Under the pieces are notes generated by a model, which searched no databases, had not been told where the DNA came from, and worked only from the letters and a program-made list of their open reading frames with translations. The translations under genes were made by a program, and so were the position numbers. DNA of 64,000 nucleotides from Natronococcus pandeyae (GTDB lineage Archaea > Halobacteriota > Halobacteria > Halobacteriales > Natrialbaceae). The stretch is from positions 88,939-152,938 of the forward strand of contig NZ_PHNJ01000012.1 of assembly GCF_008122205.1 (NCBI RefSeq), in the 5' to 3' direction. Positions 1 through 9,496 of the stretch are shown one piece after another; the stretch's first letter is position 1; every line of letters begins with the position of its first letter.

Positions 1-1344
1 GATGCGGCCGATTCCGACGCCGACGCGATCAGCGACGACGTCATCGAGACGATCGTCGGAGACGACCGCAGCCAGCCCGTCAAAGACATGATCTCGGGTG
101 AGTCCGATTCCGTACCGGGCCTCGAGGACGAGGATCTGGATATCGATCTCGAGGACGACGTCGATCTCGACGAGACGACGGAGTTCGAGGACGACGAGCC
201 TGACGTCGAACTCGGATTCGAAGAGGACGAGATCCCCGGGACCGACGAGGACGAGGCAATCGAAGCCGCGCCGCCGGACGAGGAGGCGCTCGATCTCGGC
301 CTGGACGCCGACGAAACTGGCGAGGACGAAGCCGACGACGCAGACGCCGATCCGTCCAACATCGATCTCGGACTCGAGGAGGAGTCCGACCCCGAGCTAC
401 CCGAGGACGCTGCGGTCGACGACGCCGAGACGAGCGCGGACGTCGCCGACGAGGAGAGCGAGGATATCGGTACCGAGGACGAAGACGGCGATACCGAGAA
501 GACAGACGACGATACCGAGGACGTGGATATCGGCGACGACGAAGGCGACATCGATCCGAAGGCCGACGATGCAGACGACGGCGACGAGCCAGCGGACGCC
601 GACTCGCCCGCTGACGTGGCGGACACCGACGTCGAACCGGACGCGTCGGACGAGTCGCCCGCGGTCGACGAGAGCGAGGACGCTACCGACGGGACGAGCG
701 ACGAAACGAGCGAATCGGACGCCATCGAGACGGAGCCAGCGGAAACCGAGTCGGCCGAAGACGAGTCTGACGTCGCGTTCGAGGGATCGATCGGCGCCCG
801 ACTCGCGACGGAGATTCGCGAGGGGACCGTCGACGAGGACGACCTCGAGGCCCTCCGTTCGGAACTCGATCTCGAGCCCTCCGGTTCGGAGATCGCGAAA
901 GTCGAGCACCTCCAGTCCCGGGTCGAGGAGGTCGCCGCCTACACCGACGCGCTGGAACGATTCCTCGACGAACAGGGGACCGGCGAACAGTTGATCGAAG
1001 AGTTCCAGACGGAGCTGGCGTCGTTCGAGGACGAGCTCGCTGCGATGGACGACCAGCTCGAGGACACCGAGTCGCGCGTCGACGGCGTCGAAACCGACGT
1101 CGAGTCGCTGACCGACTGGACCGCCGACCTCGAGACCGATCTGGGCGAGGTCGCGGCCGACGTCGAGACCGTGGAAGACGACCTCGAAGACGTTAGTGAC
1201 GACGTCGAGACGGTCGACGAACGTGTCGACGACGTCGCGGACGACGTGGCCGACCTCGAGGACGACCTCGAGGACGTCCAGGAGGGGCTGACCGACATCC
1301 AGGACTGGCGAGACCAGCTCGGATCGATGTTCTCGGACAGCTAG
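1..1344 (+). CDS. Acidic coiled-coil protein, 5' end outside window
   Basis: The reading frame is open from base 1, so the start lies upstream and only the last 447 codons are seen. About 250 residues are a low-complexity Asp/Glu-rich stretch. The C-terminal third is a long coiled coil with heptad-like repeats such as DDLEDVSDDVETVDERV, ending in GSMFSDS. There are no membrane segments or catalytic motifs in the visible part. The composition is extreme even for a haloarchaeon and suggests a soluble scaffold or spacer protein. The next gene follows after 45 bases on the same strand, but a TATA-like GTTTATCC lies in that gap, so co-transcription is not required. I do not recognise a function; similar coiled-coil proteins are common haloarchaeal hypotheticals. 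Confidence 0.75.
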   Translation, partial: DAADSDADAISDDVIETIVGDDRSQPVKDMISGESDSVPGLEDEDLDIDLEDDVDLDETTEFEDDEPDVELGFEEDEIPGTDEDEAIEAAPPDEEALDLGLDADETGEDEADDADADPSNIDLGLEEESDPELPEDAAVDDAETSADVADEESEDIGTEDEDGDTEKTDDDTEDVDIGDDEGDIDPKADDADDGDEPADADSPADVADTDVEPDASDESPAVDESEDATDGTSDETSESDAIETEPAETESAEDESDVAFEGSIGARLATEIREGTVDEDDLEALRSELDLEPSGSEIAKVEHLQSRVEEVAAYTDALERFLDEQGTGEQLIEEFQTELASFEDELAAMDDQLEDTESRVDGVETDVESLTDWTADLETDLGEVAADVETVEDDLEDVSDDVETVDERVDDVADDVADLEDDLEDVQEGLTDIQDWRDQLGSMFSDS

Positions 1345-1389
1345 CGGGAAACGCAACTCGTTTATCCGTCGCTCGTCGAGAACTGGTCG

Positions 1390-2313
1390 ATGGGCGAGAC
1401 GATTCCGATCGCGGTCCCGCGGAAAGGGCGGCCGCTCGAGTGCGTGCTCGATCGCATCGCTGCACGCCTCGATGTGCCGGCCCTCGCGGACGACATCACG
1501 TCGACGCTTCGACACGAGAAGGCACGGACGAAAGGCACCGTCGACGCCGACGAGGACGTCTACCATCGTCTCGCAACCTACAGCACCGTCGACGATCCGA
1601 CCGAACCCGAGTATACGCTCCTTCGCGACGACCGCGCCGGAAAGCCGCGACGTATCGTCTTCGACAGCGTGACGATTCCGCTCGAGGACGCCGATGGCAT
1701 TTCCGACGGGACGTCGATCCAGCTCGTCGGTCGCGAAGAGCCGTTTCGGGCGTTACGAACCCACGAGTTCGCGCTCGGGTTCGACAGCGCCGACCTGGTT
1801 CTCGAGGAAGTCGTCGAGCTCCGGCCGGAGCCACTCGACCGAATCGCCGACATCAACGTCCGGATCGACCCCGTCGACACCGACGTCCGCGTCGTCACGG
1901 GACTCGGCGACACCGTCTACCACACCCTGATGGCGACCCCCGAGACGGCGCCACCCTCCGAATCGATCGACCGGGAGTTTCTCGAGGGCTACGAGGGACC
2001 GATCTGTATCGAACCGCGGTACGAGCGGCTGGTCCAGGCCGTCCTCGGCACGAAGACGCTCGACGGCGTCGACTTCCGCTATCCCGCGAACGGTCGCGAG
2101 GAGGAGGCGGCGATCGCCGAGACGGGCCTCGGCGTCTACCTGACGGTGACCGGGTCGACCGCTCGCGAACACGGCCTGTTGCTCGGCGAACAGTTGTTCC
2201 CCAGCGAGACGGTGATGCTCGAGAACACGCCCGAGGTCACCGAATCCGTCGCCGCAGTCCGATCGGTACTCGCGAACGGTACTGCGGAGACAGAACTCGC
2301 GGTCACGCACTGA
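1390..2313 (+). CDS. HisG-like (ATP phosphoribosyltransferase-fold) protein
   Basis: 307 residues. The start resembles the opening of HisG (IPIAVPRKGRPLECVLD against the family's IAVPNKGRL). The C-terminal part has AIAETGLGVYLTVTGSTA then REHGLLLGEQL, which resembles the phosphoribosyl-binding end of HisG (IVDLVETGTTLRANGL). The middle is longer and less alike than in a true HisG. HisD is elsewhere in this window but no other his gene is adjacent, so a role in histidine synthesis is not supported by context. A TATA-like box about 27 bases before the ATG suggests a leaderless transcript. The name is a fold-level inference; a haloarchaeal paralogue with a changed substrate is as likely. Confidence 0.5.
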   Translation: MGETIPIAVPRKGRPLECVLDRIAARLDVPALADDITSTLRHEKARTKGTVDADEDVYHRLATYSTVDDPTEPEYTLLRDDRAGKPRRIVFDSVTIPLEDADGISDGTSIQLVGREEPFRALRTHEFALGFDSADLVLEEVVELRPEPLDRIADINVRIDPVDTDVRVVTGLGDTVYHTLMATPETAPPSESIDREFLEGYEGPICIEPRYERLVQAVLGTKTLDGVDFRYPANGREEEAAIAETGLGVYLTVTGSTAREHGLLLGEQLFPSETVMLENTPEVTESVAAVRSVLANGTAETELAVTH

Positions 2314-2511
2314 TTCACTCCGACCCTCCTGTTATTCCCAAAATTTTGTAGACAGTTGCCAGAGCGCCAGCCACGGCAGTAGTAGTGGTCTGTCTCGAAA
2401 AGGGAAGTCGGCCGAATTCGATATAGCAACATGAGATTTATCTGGGTGAGATCGGGCACACCAATGATAATCTAGTTTTTATTTTTGTAGTGTCATATGT
2501 GGCGAGACACT

Positions 2512-3552
2512 CTATAGGAGCGAGTAAATGTTCGTCTCGTACACGGTGCGAACCTGGTCGCCCCAGTTGTGGGTGTAGGTGTCGATGACGTCGCTCGCGA
2601 CGTCTCCACGGAGGTACTTGACGACGCCGCGGTCGCCCGTCCGGTCCCGAAGGTGCGTCGTGAAGAAGTGTCGGAAGTAGTGTGGCGTCACGTTCTCTGC
2701 CGCGCCGCCACCGGTCCGGTACCAGCCGTGCGTTCGGGCGTGTTTCTCGACGATATACCGGACGTCCGAAGTCTGTAACCGCTCGCCCCAGGAGTCGCCG
2801 GTGTCGATGAACAGCGGGTCGGCCGGCGAAATCGGATCCGGACGGATCGCCAGCCACTCGAGCAAGGCTCGCCGGAGTTCGGCGTCGACGGGGATCACGG
2901 TGTCTCGCTTGCGCTTGTTCGAAGCACGTCGCTCTTCCCCGTTGACGGTCCGGCCGCGAGCCGGCTCCTCGGAGACGAATATCGACGACGGGCGGCGCTC
3001 GAGTTGAACGCGTGCAGTCCACTCGAGGTCGAGTTCCGGCGTCTCGAGGTGACAGTCCCGGAGGTCGAGGTTGCAGAGTTCGCCGACGCGCATCCCGGTT
3101 TTCAGCAGGGTGACGACCACGGCGCGCTCGAGCGGATGCGCGATCGAGTCGACGAACGAGCGCATCTCGGGAATCGAGATATCCCGGCGAGTTGGGTTCG
3201 TATCGATGGATTCCGACAGTTCCTCCATCACGAGCACCATGGGATTCTCTTCGAAGACGCCGACGCGATTCATGTAGTCGTAGAACCGGTTGAGGTAGGA
3301 CGCGTACGTCGCGATCGTGCTCGATTCGAACCGATCACGAAGCGAGTGGACCCAGGCCATACACTCGCGGCGCCCGACCGCCGATACCTCCTCGATGTGG
3401 TCGAAGCGCTCGCGGACGAATTCCTCGAACTGGCGGAGGACTCGCTCGTAGGCCTCGAGCGTCCGTTCGCTCTTCCCGTGGTATCGCTGGTCGTCGAGGA
3501 AGTACGCGATCGGGTCCGCCACGTCCTCGGGTGCGTCGGTCCTAGTTGCCAT
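2512..3552 (-). CDS. Tyrosine recombinase/integrase (XerC/D-like)
   Basis: 346 residues with the phage-integrase layout: an N-terminal SAM-like DNA-binding domain (about residues 10-110) and a catalytic domain (125-340). Visible catalytic residues are Arg155 in TGMRVGELCNL, a Lys near 213-215 in the KRKR segment, the HxxR box at 291-294 (HYFRH) and Tyr326 in DTYTHNW. The start overlaps the end of the DUF5805 gene by 11 bases, so the two are translationally linked. This pairing is frequent in haloarchaea. No clear attachment-site duplication or tRNA is seen nearby, so the gene may be a resident recombinase or the remnant of an integrated element whose other genes have decayed in the noncoding stretch upstream of it. 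Confidence 0.88.
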   Translation of the reverse strand: MATRTDAPEDVADPIAYFLDDQRYHGKSERTLEAYERVLRQFEEFVRERFDHIEEVSAVGRRECMAWVHSLRDRFESSTIATYASYLNRFYDYMNRVGVFEENPMVLVMEELSESIDTNPTRRDISIPEMRSFVDSIAHPLERAVVVTLLKTGMRVGELCNLDLRDCHLETPELDLEWTARVQLERRPSSIFVSEEPARGRTVNGEERRASNKRKRDTVIPVDAELRRALLEWLAIRPDPISPADPLFIDTGDSWGERLQTSDVRYIVEKHARTHGWYRTGGGAAENVTPHYFRHFFTTHLRDRTGDRGVVKYLRGDVASDVIDTYTHNWGDQVRTVYETNIYSLL

Positions 3553-3931
3553 CGTCCTCGAGAGTCGTGTACCCGCCGTGGCGACCGCTGTATCGAATGC
3601 GGTTGTCCGCCTGGAGCTCTTCCAACGTGTCGTCGAGTCGAGACTCGATGTCGCCGCTGACCGCCTCGAGGAGTTCCTCCCAGGAGTACGTGTCAGACGA
3701 CAGTAAATTAAGGACTTGCGTTTCGAGGGCGTTACCCCCAGGGTTTGCGTCCGGAGAACCGGGTTCCTCGTGGTCGGTTTCGAACCCTCGACGGCCGGCC
3801 TGCACCATCGTTCGGACGAACTCGCTCTGGCTCATCTCGAGGTCGTCAGCGTGGGATTGCCACTCGTCTTTCTGGTATGCAGGAACGTAGGTCTTGACGG
3901 CAGTCCGAGATGTATCGGCTGAGTCGGCCAT
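3542..3931 (-). CDS. DUF5805 family protein
   Basis: 129 residues from the ATG at 3929-3931; the frame runs open further but only through a TTG. The N-terminal half carries the family signature KTYVPAYQKDEW and MSQSEFVRTMVQAGRRGF, which looks like a ribbon-helix-helix type DNA-binding module. The C-terminal half reads like a small winged-helix (WEELLEAVSGDIESRLDDTL, then a GGY turn). It lies directly upstream of the integrase and overlaps it by 11 bases, so it is probably a co-expressed accessory or regulator of recombination. The family assignment is from memory; the DNA-binding role is inferred. Confidence 0.8.
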   Translation of the reverse strand: MADSADTSRTAVKTYVPAYQKDEWQSHADDLEMSQSEFVRTMVQAGRRGFETDHEEPGSPDANPGGNALETQVLNLLSSDTYSWEELLEAVSGDIESRLDDTLEELQADNRIRYSGRHGGYTTLEDDGN

Positions 3932-4646
3932 ACGAAACCGATCAAACTCCCGGACCTTCAATCTAACTACTATTCCAGCTAAGTGACCTTATCTCATTTC
4001 ATATGGTGAAAATTCGAGTCCAGATAGTCCCACCAGAGTAGATACATCTACTCGAAGTACTACAGTTAGGGATATTAAACTCGAGAGAACTGTACCCAGA
4101 AGTTGAGATATAGTATCCGGGACGCATCGAAGACGAGGGGTTAACGCCGTTCGAGAGAGACGAAATACCGAGGATTTGGAACCGAATCGAGACACCTTCG
4201 TCGCGATCCGAAGAGTGAATCGATCGCGAACGCGTCCCGATTTGAGGGGCACTCGATCGTCGTCGACTTCCACAACTGCCTGGGACGACGAGTGATCCTG
4301 TCCGTTCCACGGACTACCTTCCGTCATCCAGGTGGTGAGAACTCGGTCGGTGAAATCCGGTCGACGGACTTCCATCGAGAGACTCCGAGTAACGCCTCTG
4401 TGAAAGCACGCAGTGTTCCTCGAGCGATCGAGTTCCACAACACACCGATCAAGCGAAAGCCGATTGAAGCCAGTTAGAGGGGCTTTGAGAGATCGTATAG
4501 TCCGACAACGATCAGGGCCGGATTCGTTTCTCCAGCGCACCACAGCGTAGAGCAGACGGGTGCGAAAATTCCGGTCACCTCGTCGTCGGACAGACATCGC
4601 GCTCCACCGGGAACGAAACGCGCAGGTCCCGATGAGGGACTTGGTC

Positions 4647-4770
4647 TATAGTGACACCTGAAACGATTTGCACACGGTCGCATTGTCCGCGGTTCTCTCT
4701 TGCTTTGCTTACTCCGAAGCGCGCTCGCGTCGTGCGATCGGGTGCGCATTGAGTTTCAGTGGCTACTATA
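4647..4770 (+). mobile_element. MITE-like inverted-repeat element, copy A (short form)
   Basis: 124 bases bounded by imperfect terminal inverted repeats: left TATAGTGACACCTGAAAC, right end (reverse complement) TATAGTAGCCACTGAAAC. The subterminal arms contain GTCCGCGG on the left and GTCGTGCGATCGGGTGCGC on the right, as in copies B and C. It lacks the internal tandem array carried by the other copies. It codes for nothing. A flanking TA on each side would fit a TA-duplicating insertion, but this is inference. Confidence 0.72.
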
Positions 4771-5258
4771 ACGCATCGTCAGTTCGGGCACAGTCCGTCG
4801 GTACGACGAACCAACCTGGGGTAGCATCCTGACCGCAGTCGTTCACCGGCGGTCTCGGACTGCGCGAGCGGTCGAACCGGCACCCTGACCCGCCCTTGTA
4901 GCCGGGACGATAACCGAGTTCGTCGACGACTCGTTCAGCGACTGCCTCCACCTTCCCCTGACCTCCGGCGAGTGTCTCCTCTTCGAGGCCGAGATCGGCC
5001 AAACTCGCTAGGGCGGACAAGGGCGTTTTCGATATCGTCTGCAGCCAGGTCCTCGGCGACCAGCCGGCGAAGACTGACGGGTTCACAAAACTCCGAGAGC
5101 TCACACCGATCAACTCTCCGAGTCAGCTGAGTCGTCTCGAGGCGGACGGGGAGCCGTCGTGAGTGGGGTCGGACTCGAGAGTTCCGACGAACCTCGAGAC
5201 GCAAGCGACGAAGAAGCGTCGCGAACGCCTCCTGGAGAGGCCGGGATTCTGACGACAA
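4766..5258 (-). pseudogene. Possible frameshifted gene remnant
   Basis: Two overlapping minus-strand frames read like one haloarchaeal protein if joined at about 5017: the upstream frame gives LRRLVAEDLAADDIENAL, the downstream frame SALASLADLGLEEETLAG and then VEAVAERVVDELGYRPGY. A further shift near 5150 would extend it upstream. Neither frame alone has a sensible start and end. The parent family is not recognised. Chance coding-like sequence in high-GC DNA remains possible. Confidence 0.3.
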
Positions 5259-5810
5259 AATGCGAGAACCGGGGGGTTCGAAAGTCGACGGCAGTTCGTG
5301 ACGACTCGAGAGGAGCAGTCTCTCTTTTCGATCGTCACGGGACCAGACTCGCGGTTCGGACGGAGCCCGCTGGAGTCTCCCGCTCGAACAAATTCAACTC
5401 GACCGAAACGGCGAACGTATCGCGTGAGCCGACCGTAGACCGGGGGTCGATGTTGTGACACGCACACAACTCGAGTTGCCACGAATAACTCGATTTCGAG
5501 TAAATAGTCTGCTGGGTATCGGCGGATTTCGGACAGGTAAATTCTATTTCGCTATATCTAATTGGATGGTGATCGAGAAGAACAACTACCCGCTGAGAGG
5601 GACTGAGGGAACGAAATTCTGGTCGGATAATTCGATCTACCGTGACAGAACAGATACTGGAGGCGGAATCGCGATCGCAGAGTGGTGTTCGGCGTCCGGC
5701 ATCAGTTTTCAGTGAGACGCCCACTTCGCCGAAATCGGACGCGGTACGAGTATGTTTCTCATCAAAATCCCCATACAAATCATTAAGTGTGCGGTTTCAG
5801 AGTTTCAGGT

Positions 5811-7862
5811 ATGGTAGACAATCACCAACCGGTGAAAAACGTCGACGAACGCCGCCGTCGACTACTCGCGACGGTCGGGGGAGTAACGCTCGGGGCACTC
5901 GGTACGGGCGCGACGGGAACCGCAGCCGCCGTCGAGGAAGACACCCTGACGATTCTCCACGACACCCACTTCCACGGACGGTTCCAAGATTCGGACTATC
6001 CCGAGCTGGATATCGCACGCTACCAGACGCTCGTCGGGGACCTACTGGCGGAGTACCCGAACGCCGGCTTCTTCGGTAACGGTGACGACCTGGCGCCGTC
6101 CGTCCTCGGACTCGAGTTCGAGGGCGAGCACATGATCGAGGCGTTGAACGAAATGGAGCCGGCCGCTATCGGCGCCGGCAACCACGAGTTCGACTTCGGT
6201 ACCGACGTCGCCACGGAGCGCTTCGAGGAGTCCGAGTTCCCCTGGGTGATCGCCAACCTGCTCACCCCCGAGGGCGAACCCGTTCCCGGCGCCGAGCGCT
6301 GGACGACGGTCGAACTCGGCGACCACACCGTGGGCGTCTTCGGGCTGGGCGTCGAGAACTTCCACGGAATCACCGACTACCCCGACGACTGGCAGGTGCT
6401 CGGCCACGAAGAGGCGTCCGAGGAAGCCGTCGCCGCTCTCCGGGAGGCGGGTGCGGAGTTCATCGTCTGTGCCTCCCACGCCAACACGGGAGACCACCCG
6501 ACGATCGCTTCCGTCGACGGCGTCGACGCGGTCGTCGGCTCTCACTCCGGAGTCGTCTTCGACGAACCGGACGAGAGTCACGGTGCCGTCATCTCCGAGT
6601 TCGGTGACGAGTTCGACCACGTCGGACGCCTCACCTTCGACGTCGACTCCGGCGAACTCGTCGACTGGGAGCGACTCGACCTGTACGACTCCGAGGAACT
6701 CGACGAGGCAGACTACCCCGAGGAGACCGACCACCACACGCCGGTCGACGTCCAGGACGTCGAGCGCGATCCCGGCGTGGCGGAGATCGCCGACGAGTAC
6801 ATCGATGAACTCGAGGAGCGACTCGGCGAACCCATCGTCGAGAGCGAGGTCGAACTCAACGCCTCGTTCGACAACTACTCGATCGAAACGGGCTGGGGGA
6901 ACCTGATGACCGACCTGATGCGCGAGGTCGGCGACCTCGACGAGGAGATCGACGTCGCGCTCCAGAACGCCGGCGGGATCCGCTCCGACGCGACGTACGG
7001 TCCCGGAGAGATCACCGGCAGCGACGTGATGAACATCCTCCCGTTCCCGAACGAGATCGAGGTGTACGAACTCACCGGGGAACAGCTTCACTCCTACCTC
7101 GAGGGATCGGTTCGACCGATGCCCGACGACTTCGGCGCCCAGCCGGGGATTCAGGTCTCCGGAGTCTCCTACGAGTGGACCGGTCATCACGACGATGGGA
7201 GGGCCCGAAACGTCTGGGTCAGGGGCGAGCCACTCGAAGACGACGAGACGTATCTCGTCGCGACGAACGACTTCGTCGCCGGTCGCAACGACGAGTTCAC
7301 CGAGGACGGCCTCGTCCTGCACTCGGGCCAGTTCCTGGGCCCGTTCGTCATGGATCTCCTGGACGAGGAGTACGAGACGGTCGCTCCCGAGCGCGAACAC
7401 CGGATGATCCGCGTCGACGAGGTCGTCGACGACGTCGACGCCGACGGGGACGCCGAGACGCTCACGCTGTCGTTCGCCGAAACCGACGCGATGAACGCCG
7501 TCGAGGAGGGAACGTTCCGACTGGTTGCACCCGAACACGGCGTCGTCGAGGCTGAATCGGTCTCCGCGGACGACGGCGTCGAGGTCGCCCTCGAGACGGA
7601 AGCGGTGCTGGACCTGTTCGACGACGCGAACGTGGCGGAACTCTCGCTGGTCGGCGGCTTCGATCCCGACGAGGAGTACTACGACTACGACGACTCCATC
7701 GAACTTCCTGCCAACGAGATGTACGACCATTACAAGGTTCGCGTCCCCGTCACGGCCGCGGACGTTCGCCCCCTCACCGGGGACGTGAAGGGACGAGGAG
7801 CGGACGACCGGCCCGACGAGGGACGTGGAGACGAGGCATCCTCCCGAGAGAAAGACTGCTGA
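5811..7862 (+). CDS. Exported 5'-nucleotidase / 2',3'-cyclic phosphodiesterase family protein
   Basis: 683 residues from the ATG at 5811. The N-terminus is a Tat-type signal (RRRRLLATVGGVTLGALG). A calcineurin-like metallophosphatase domain follows (about 45-330) with LTILHDTHFHGRF, GNGDDLAPS, GAGNHEFDFG, CASHANTG and VVGSHSG. Then comes a 5'-nucleotidase C-terminal domain (about 345-540) with GNLMTDLMRE, NAGGIRSD and LPFPNEIEVYELTGEQL. The family removes phosphate from nucleotides outside the cell, which would serve phosphate and nucleoside scavenging. The metal-site boxes differ from the enterobacterial pattern (HDTHFHG instead of HTNDxHG; GSHSG instead of GHxH), so substrate or metal preference may differ. 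About 100 C-terminal residues are acidic and of unknown role. It stands alone. Confidence 0.85.
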   Translation: MVDNHQPVKNVDERRRRLLATVGGVTLGALGTGATGTAAAVEEDTLTILHDTHFHGRFQDSDYPELDIARYQTLVGDLLAEYPNAGFFGNGDDLAPSVLGLEFEGEHMIEALNEMEPAAIGAGNHEFDFGTDVATERFEESEFPWVIANLLTPEGEPVPGAERWTTVELGDHTVGVFGLGVENFHGITDYPDDWQVLGHEEASEEAVAALREAGAEFIVCASHANTGDHPTIASVDGVDAVVGSHSGVVFDEPDESHGAVISEFGDEFDHVGRLTFDVDSGELVDWERLDLYDSEELDEADYPEETDHHTPVDVQDVERDPGVAEIADEYIDELEERLGEPIVESEVELNASFDNYSIETGWGNLMTDLMREVGDLDEEIDVALQNAGGIRSDATYGPGEITGSDVMNILPFPNEIEVYELTGEQLHSYLEGSVRPMPDDFGAQPGIQVSGVSYEWTGHHDDGRARNVWVRGEPLEDDETYLVATNDFVAGRNDEFTEDGLVLHSGQFLGPFVMDLLDEEYETVAPEREHRMIRVDEVVDDVDADGDAETLTLSFAETDAMNAVEEGTFRLVAPEHGVVEAESVSADDGVEVALETEAVLDLFDDANVAELSLVGGFDPDEEYYDYDDSIELPANEMYDHYKVRVPVTAADVRPLTGDVKGRGADDRPDEGRGDEASSREKDC

Positions 7863-7918
7863 CGACGCTTCCACTGTAACGCTTCCCGTCGATTCCGCCG
7901 ACGACCGTTTCGAGGGTC

Positions 7919-9496
7919 CTACGCCGACTCGCTTCCAGCGGAGTCGTCCTTGTCGTCGGCGACCGGGCGCTGGAACCACTCGCCGACCGTTCGCTCTCGT
8001 TTGCGCGCGCGAAGCCGTTCCTGTAACTGATCCTCGATGTGTTGTTGCAACTCGAGTCCCCGCTCGGCGTCGACGTCGTAGGCGGTCGCCGCCCGCCCGA
8101 GGAACGAGGCGGAGCTCGCGGTGTCCGCCGTGACGCTGGCGAGTCGGCGGCGGCGCTGGAAGATCGACTGCGTGTGCAACACCGCCTGCACGCGGTAGTA
8201 GGGGACGACCTTGGTCGATCGGTTCCAGAACCCGGTTCGCGCGAGGACGTACCGATCCCCGACGCGGTAGCCGCGGTTCGACCACTTCAGGTGGGCAGCG
8301 ACCGGAACGAGGGCGAGCAGGCCGGCGAGCAGATACCAGCGTTCGACGAACGTGGCGCTGGCGAGCAGGTAGCCGGCGCCCACCACGACGGCAACGACCA
8401 GGAGGTACCGGACGCCGTATCGCTCCCGCGCCCGCTTCGGCGGCGCCTCGAGGTCGACATCGCCGAAGGGTTCGATGTCGCGGGCGAGCGTCACGACCCG
8501 GTCGAACCTGGCGAGCGGAATCGCGGACTCCGACCCCCGGCTGCTCGACTGGCCGGGCGCGTAGCCGGCGGTTTCGACGGCCAGCGCCCCGTAGCCGAAC
8601 CATCGGAACGGGACGCGTTCGGTGATCGTCAGCGTCTGGACCTTCTCGAGCGGGATCGTCCCGCTGTAGCGCTGGACCAGCCCGCGCTCGTAGTAGAGTT
8701 CGTCGTCGACGCGCGTGAGTCGGAAGCCGTAGTACCGGTTGAACGTCAGGACGGCGCTCACTACCCAGGCGGCGAGCAAAAAGAGCACGATGGCCCAGGC
8801 GATGGCGACGATACCGCTGCCGGTTCCGGGAATGCCCTCGACGAGGCCGACCGGAACCAGTGTCGTCGGGTCGAATCCGCTGACGAACGAGAGAGCGATC
8901 CCCCCGAGAAGGCTGGCTCCCGGGTCGATCGTGAACACGCTCAGGATCGCGAGCTCTCGCGGCTGAATCTCGAAGAGGAGTTCCTCTTCGTCTCCTTCCT
9001 CCTCGACCGTGTCGCGATCGGTTGCGTCGTCGGCCGTCGCGTCGTCTTCCTCGTCGGCCTTCGCCCCGCGACGGAGCTGTCGCCTGAGGTTGCGGGCCTC
9101 GTCCTCGCCGACGTACTGTAGCGAGACCTCCGTCTGTCCGCCGCCCGCGGTTTCGATGTGGACGGCCGCGACGCCGAGCGCCCTGCTGAGGATCGTCTGT
9201 CGAATGTCGACGTTCTGGATCCGGCGCAGCGGCACCTCGCGGTCGCGCCGGGCAACGACGCCGGAAGCGACGTCGAACGTGTCCGCCGTGAGTTCGTACC
9301 GGAATCGTTCGTAGTAGGCGATCTCGTAGACGACCGCGACGAGGATCCCGACGAGAACCATTCCGCCGACAGAGAGCAGGTTCGGTCCGGCGCCGCCGGG
9401 CGAGGCGATAATTCCACCGATGAAAAACAGCAGGCCGACGTTCACGCTGCGCGAGAGGGAGCGAGCCGCGACCGAGGCCGGATGAAGTTTTTTCAT
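7919..9496 (-). CDS. Three-PH-domain membrane protein (bPH2/DUF304, YdbT-like)
   Basis: 525 residues. Three repeats of the bacterial PH module can be seen, each preceded by paired membrane helices: TFDVASGVVARRDREVPL with RRIQNVDIRQ (about 75-130), ELYYERGLVQRYSGTIPLEK with VQTLTI (about 280-330), and VLARTGFWNRSTKVVPYYRV (about 425-480). An acidic loop (about 145-180) separates the first two. The start codon overlaps the stop of the upstream small PH gene by 4 bases, as in the YdbS-YdbT pair of Bacillus. The function is unknown; membrane stress or envelope roles have been proposed for the family. A paralogous pair lies at 12598-14771. Confidence 0.85.
   Translation of the reverse strand: MKKLHPASVAARSLSRSVNVGLLFFIGGIIASPGGAGPNLLSVGGMVLVGILVAVVYEIAYYERFRYELTADTFDVASGVVARRDREVPLRRIQNVDIRQTILSRALGVAAVHIETAGGGQTEVSLQYVGEDEARNLRRQLRRGAKADEEDDATADDATDRDTVEEEGDEEELLFEIQPRELAILSVFTIDPGASLLGGIALSFVSGFDPTTLVPVGLVEGIPGTGSGIVAIAWAIVLFLLAAWVVSAVLTFNRYYGFRLTRVDDELYYERGLVQRYSGTIPLEKVQTLTITERVPFRWFGYGALAVETAGYAPGQSSSRGSESAIPLARFDRVVTLARDIEPFGDVDLEAPPKRARERYGVRYLLVVAVVVGAGYLLASATFVERWYLLAGLLALVPVAAHLKWSNRGYRVGDRYVLARTGFWNRSTKVVPYYRVQAVLHTQSIFQRRRRLASVTADTASSASFLGRAATAYDVDAERGLELQQHIEDQLQERLRARKRERTVGEWFQRPVADDKDDSAGSESA

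Larger units (their letters stand above)
3932..5810. other. Long noncoding/decayed region
   Basis: About 1.9 kb without a convincing intact gene. Base composition is less GC-rich than the flanks, stops occur often in all frames, and the open frames present lack haloarchaeal protein character. It contains inverted-repeat element A (4647-4770) and a possible frameshifted gene remnant on the minus strand (about 4766-5258). Because it lies next to an integrase/DUF5805 pair, the stretch may be the eroded body of an integrated element. The rest shows nothing I can name. Confidence 0.5.

Noticed and set aside
3989..4597. 202-codon minus-strand frame in the noncoding region
   Set aside because: Composition rich in Arg, Ser and Cys, unlike the acidic neighbours; no motif, no promoter.
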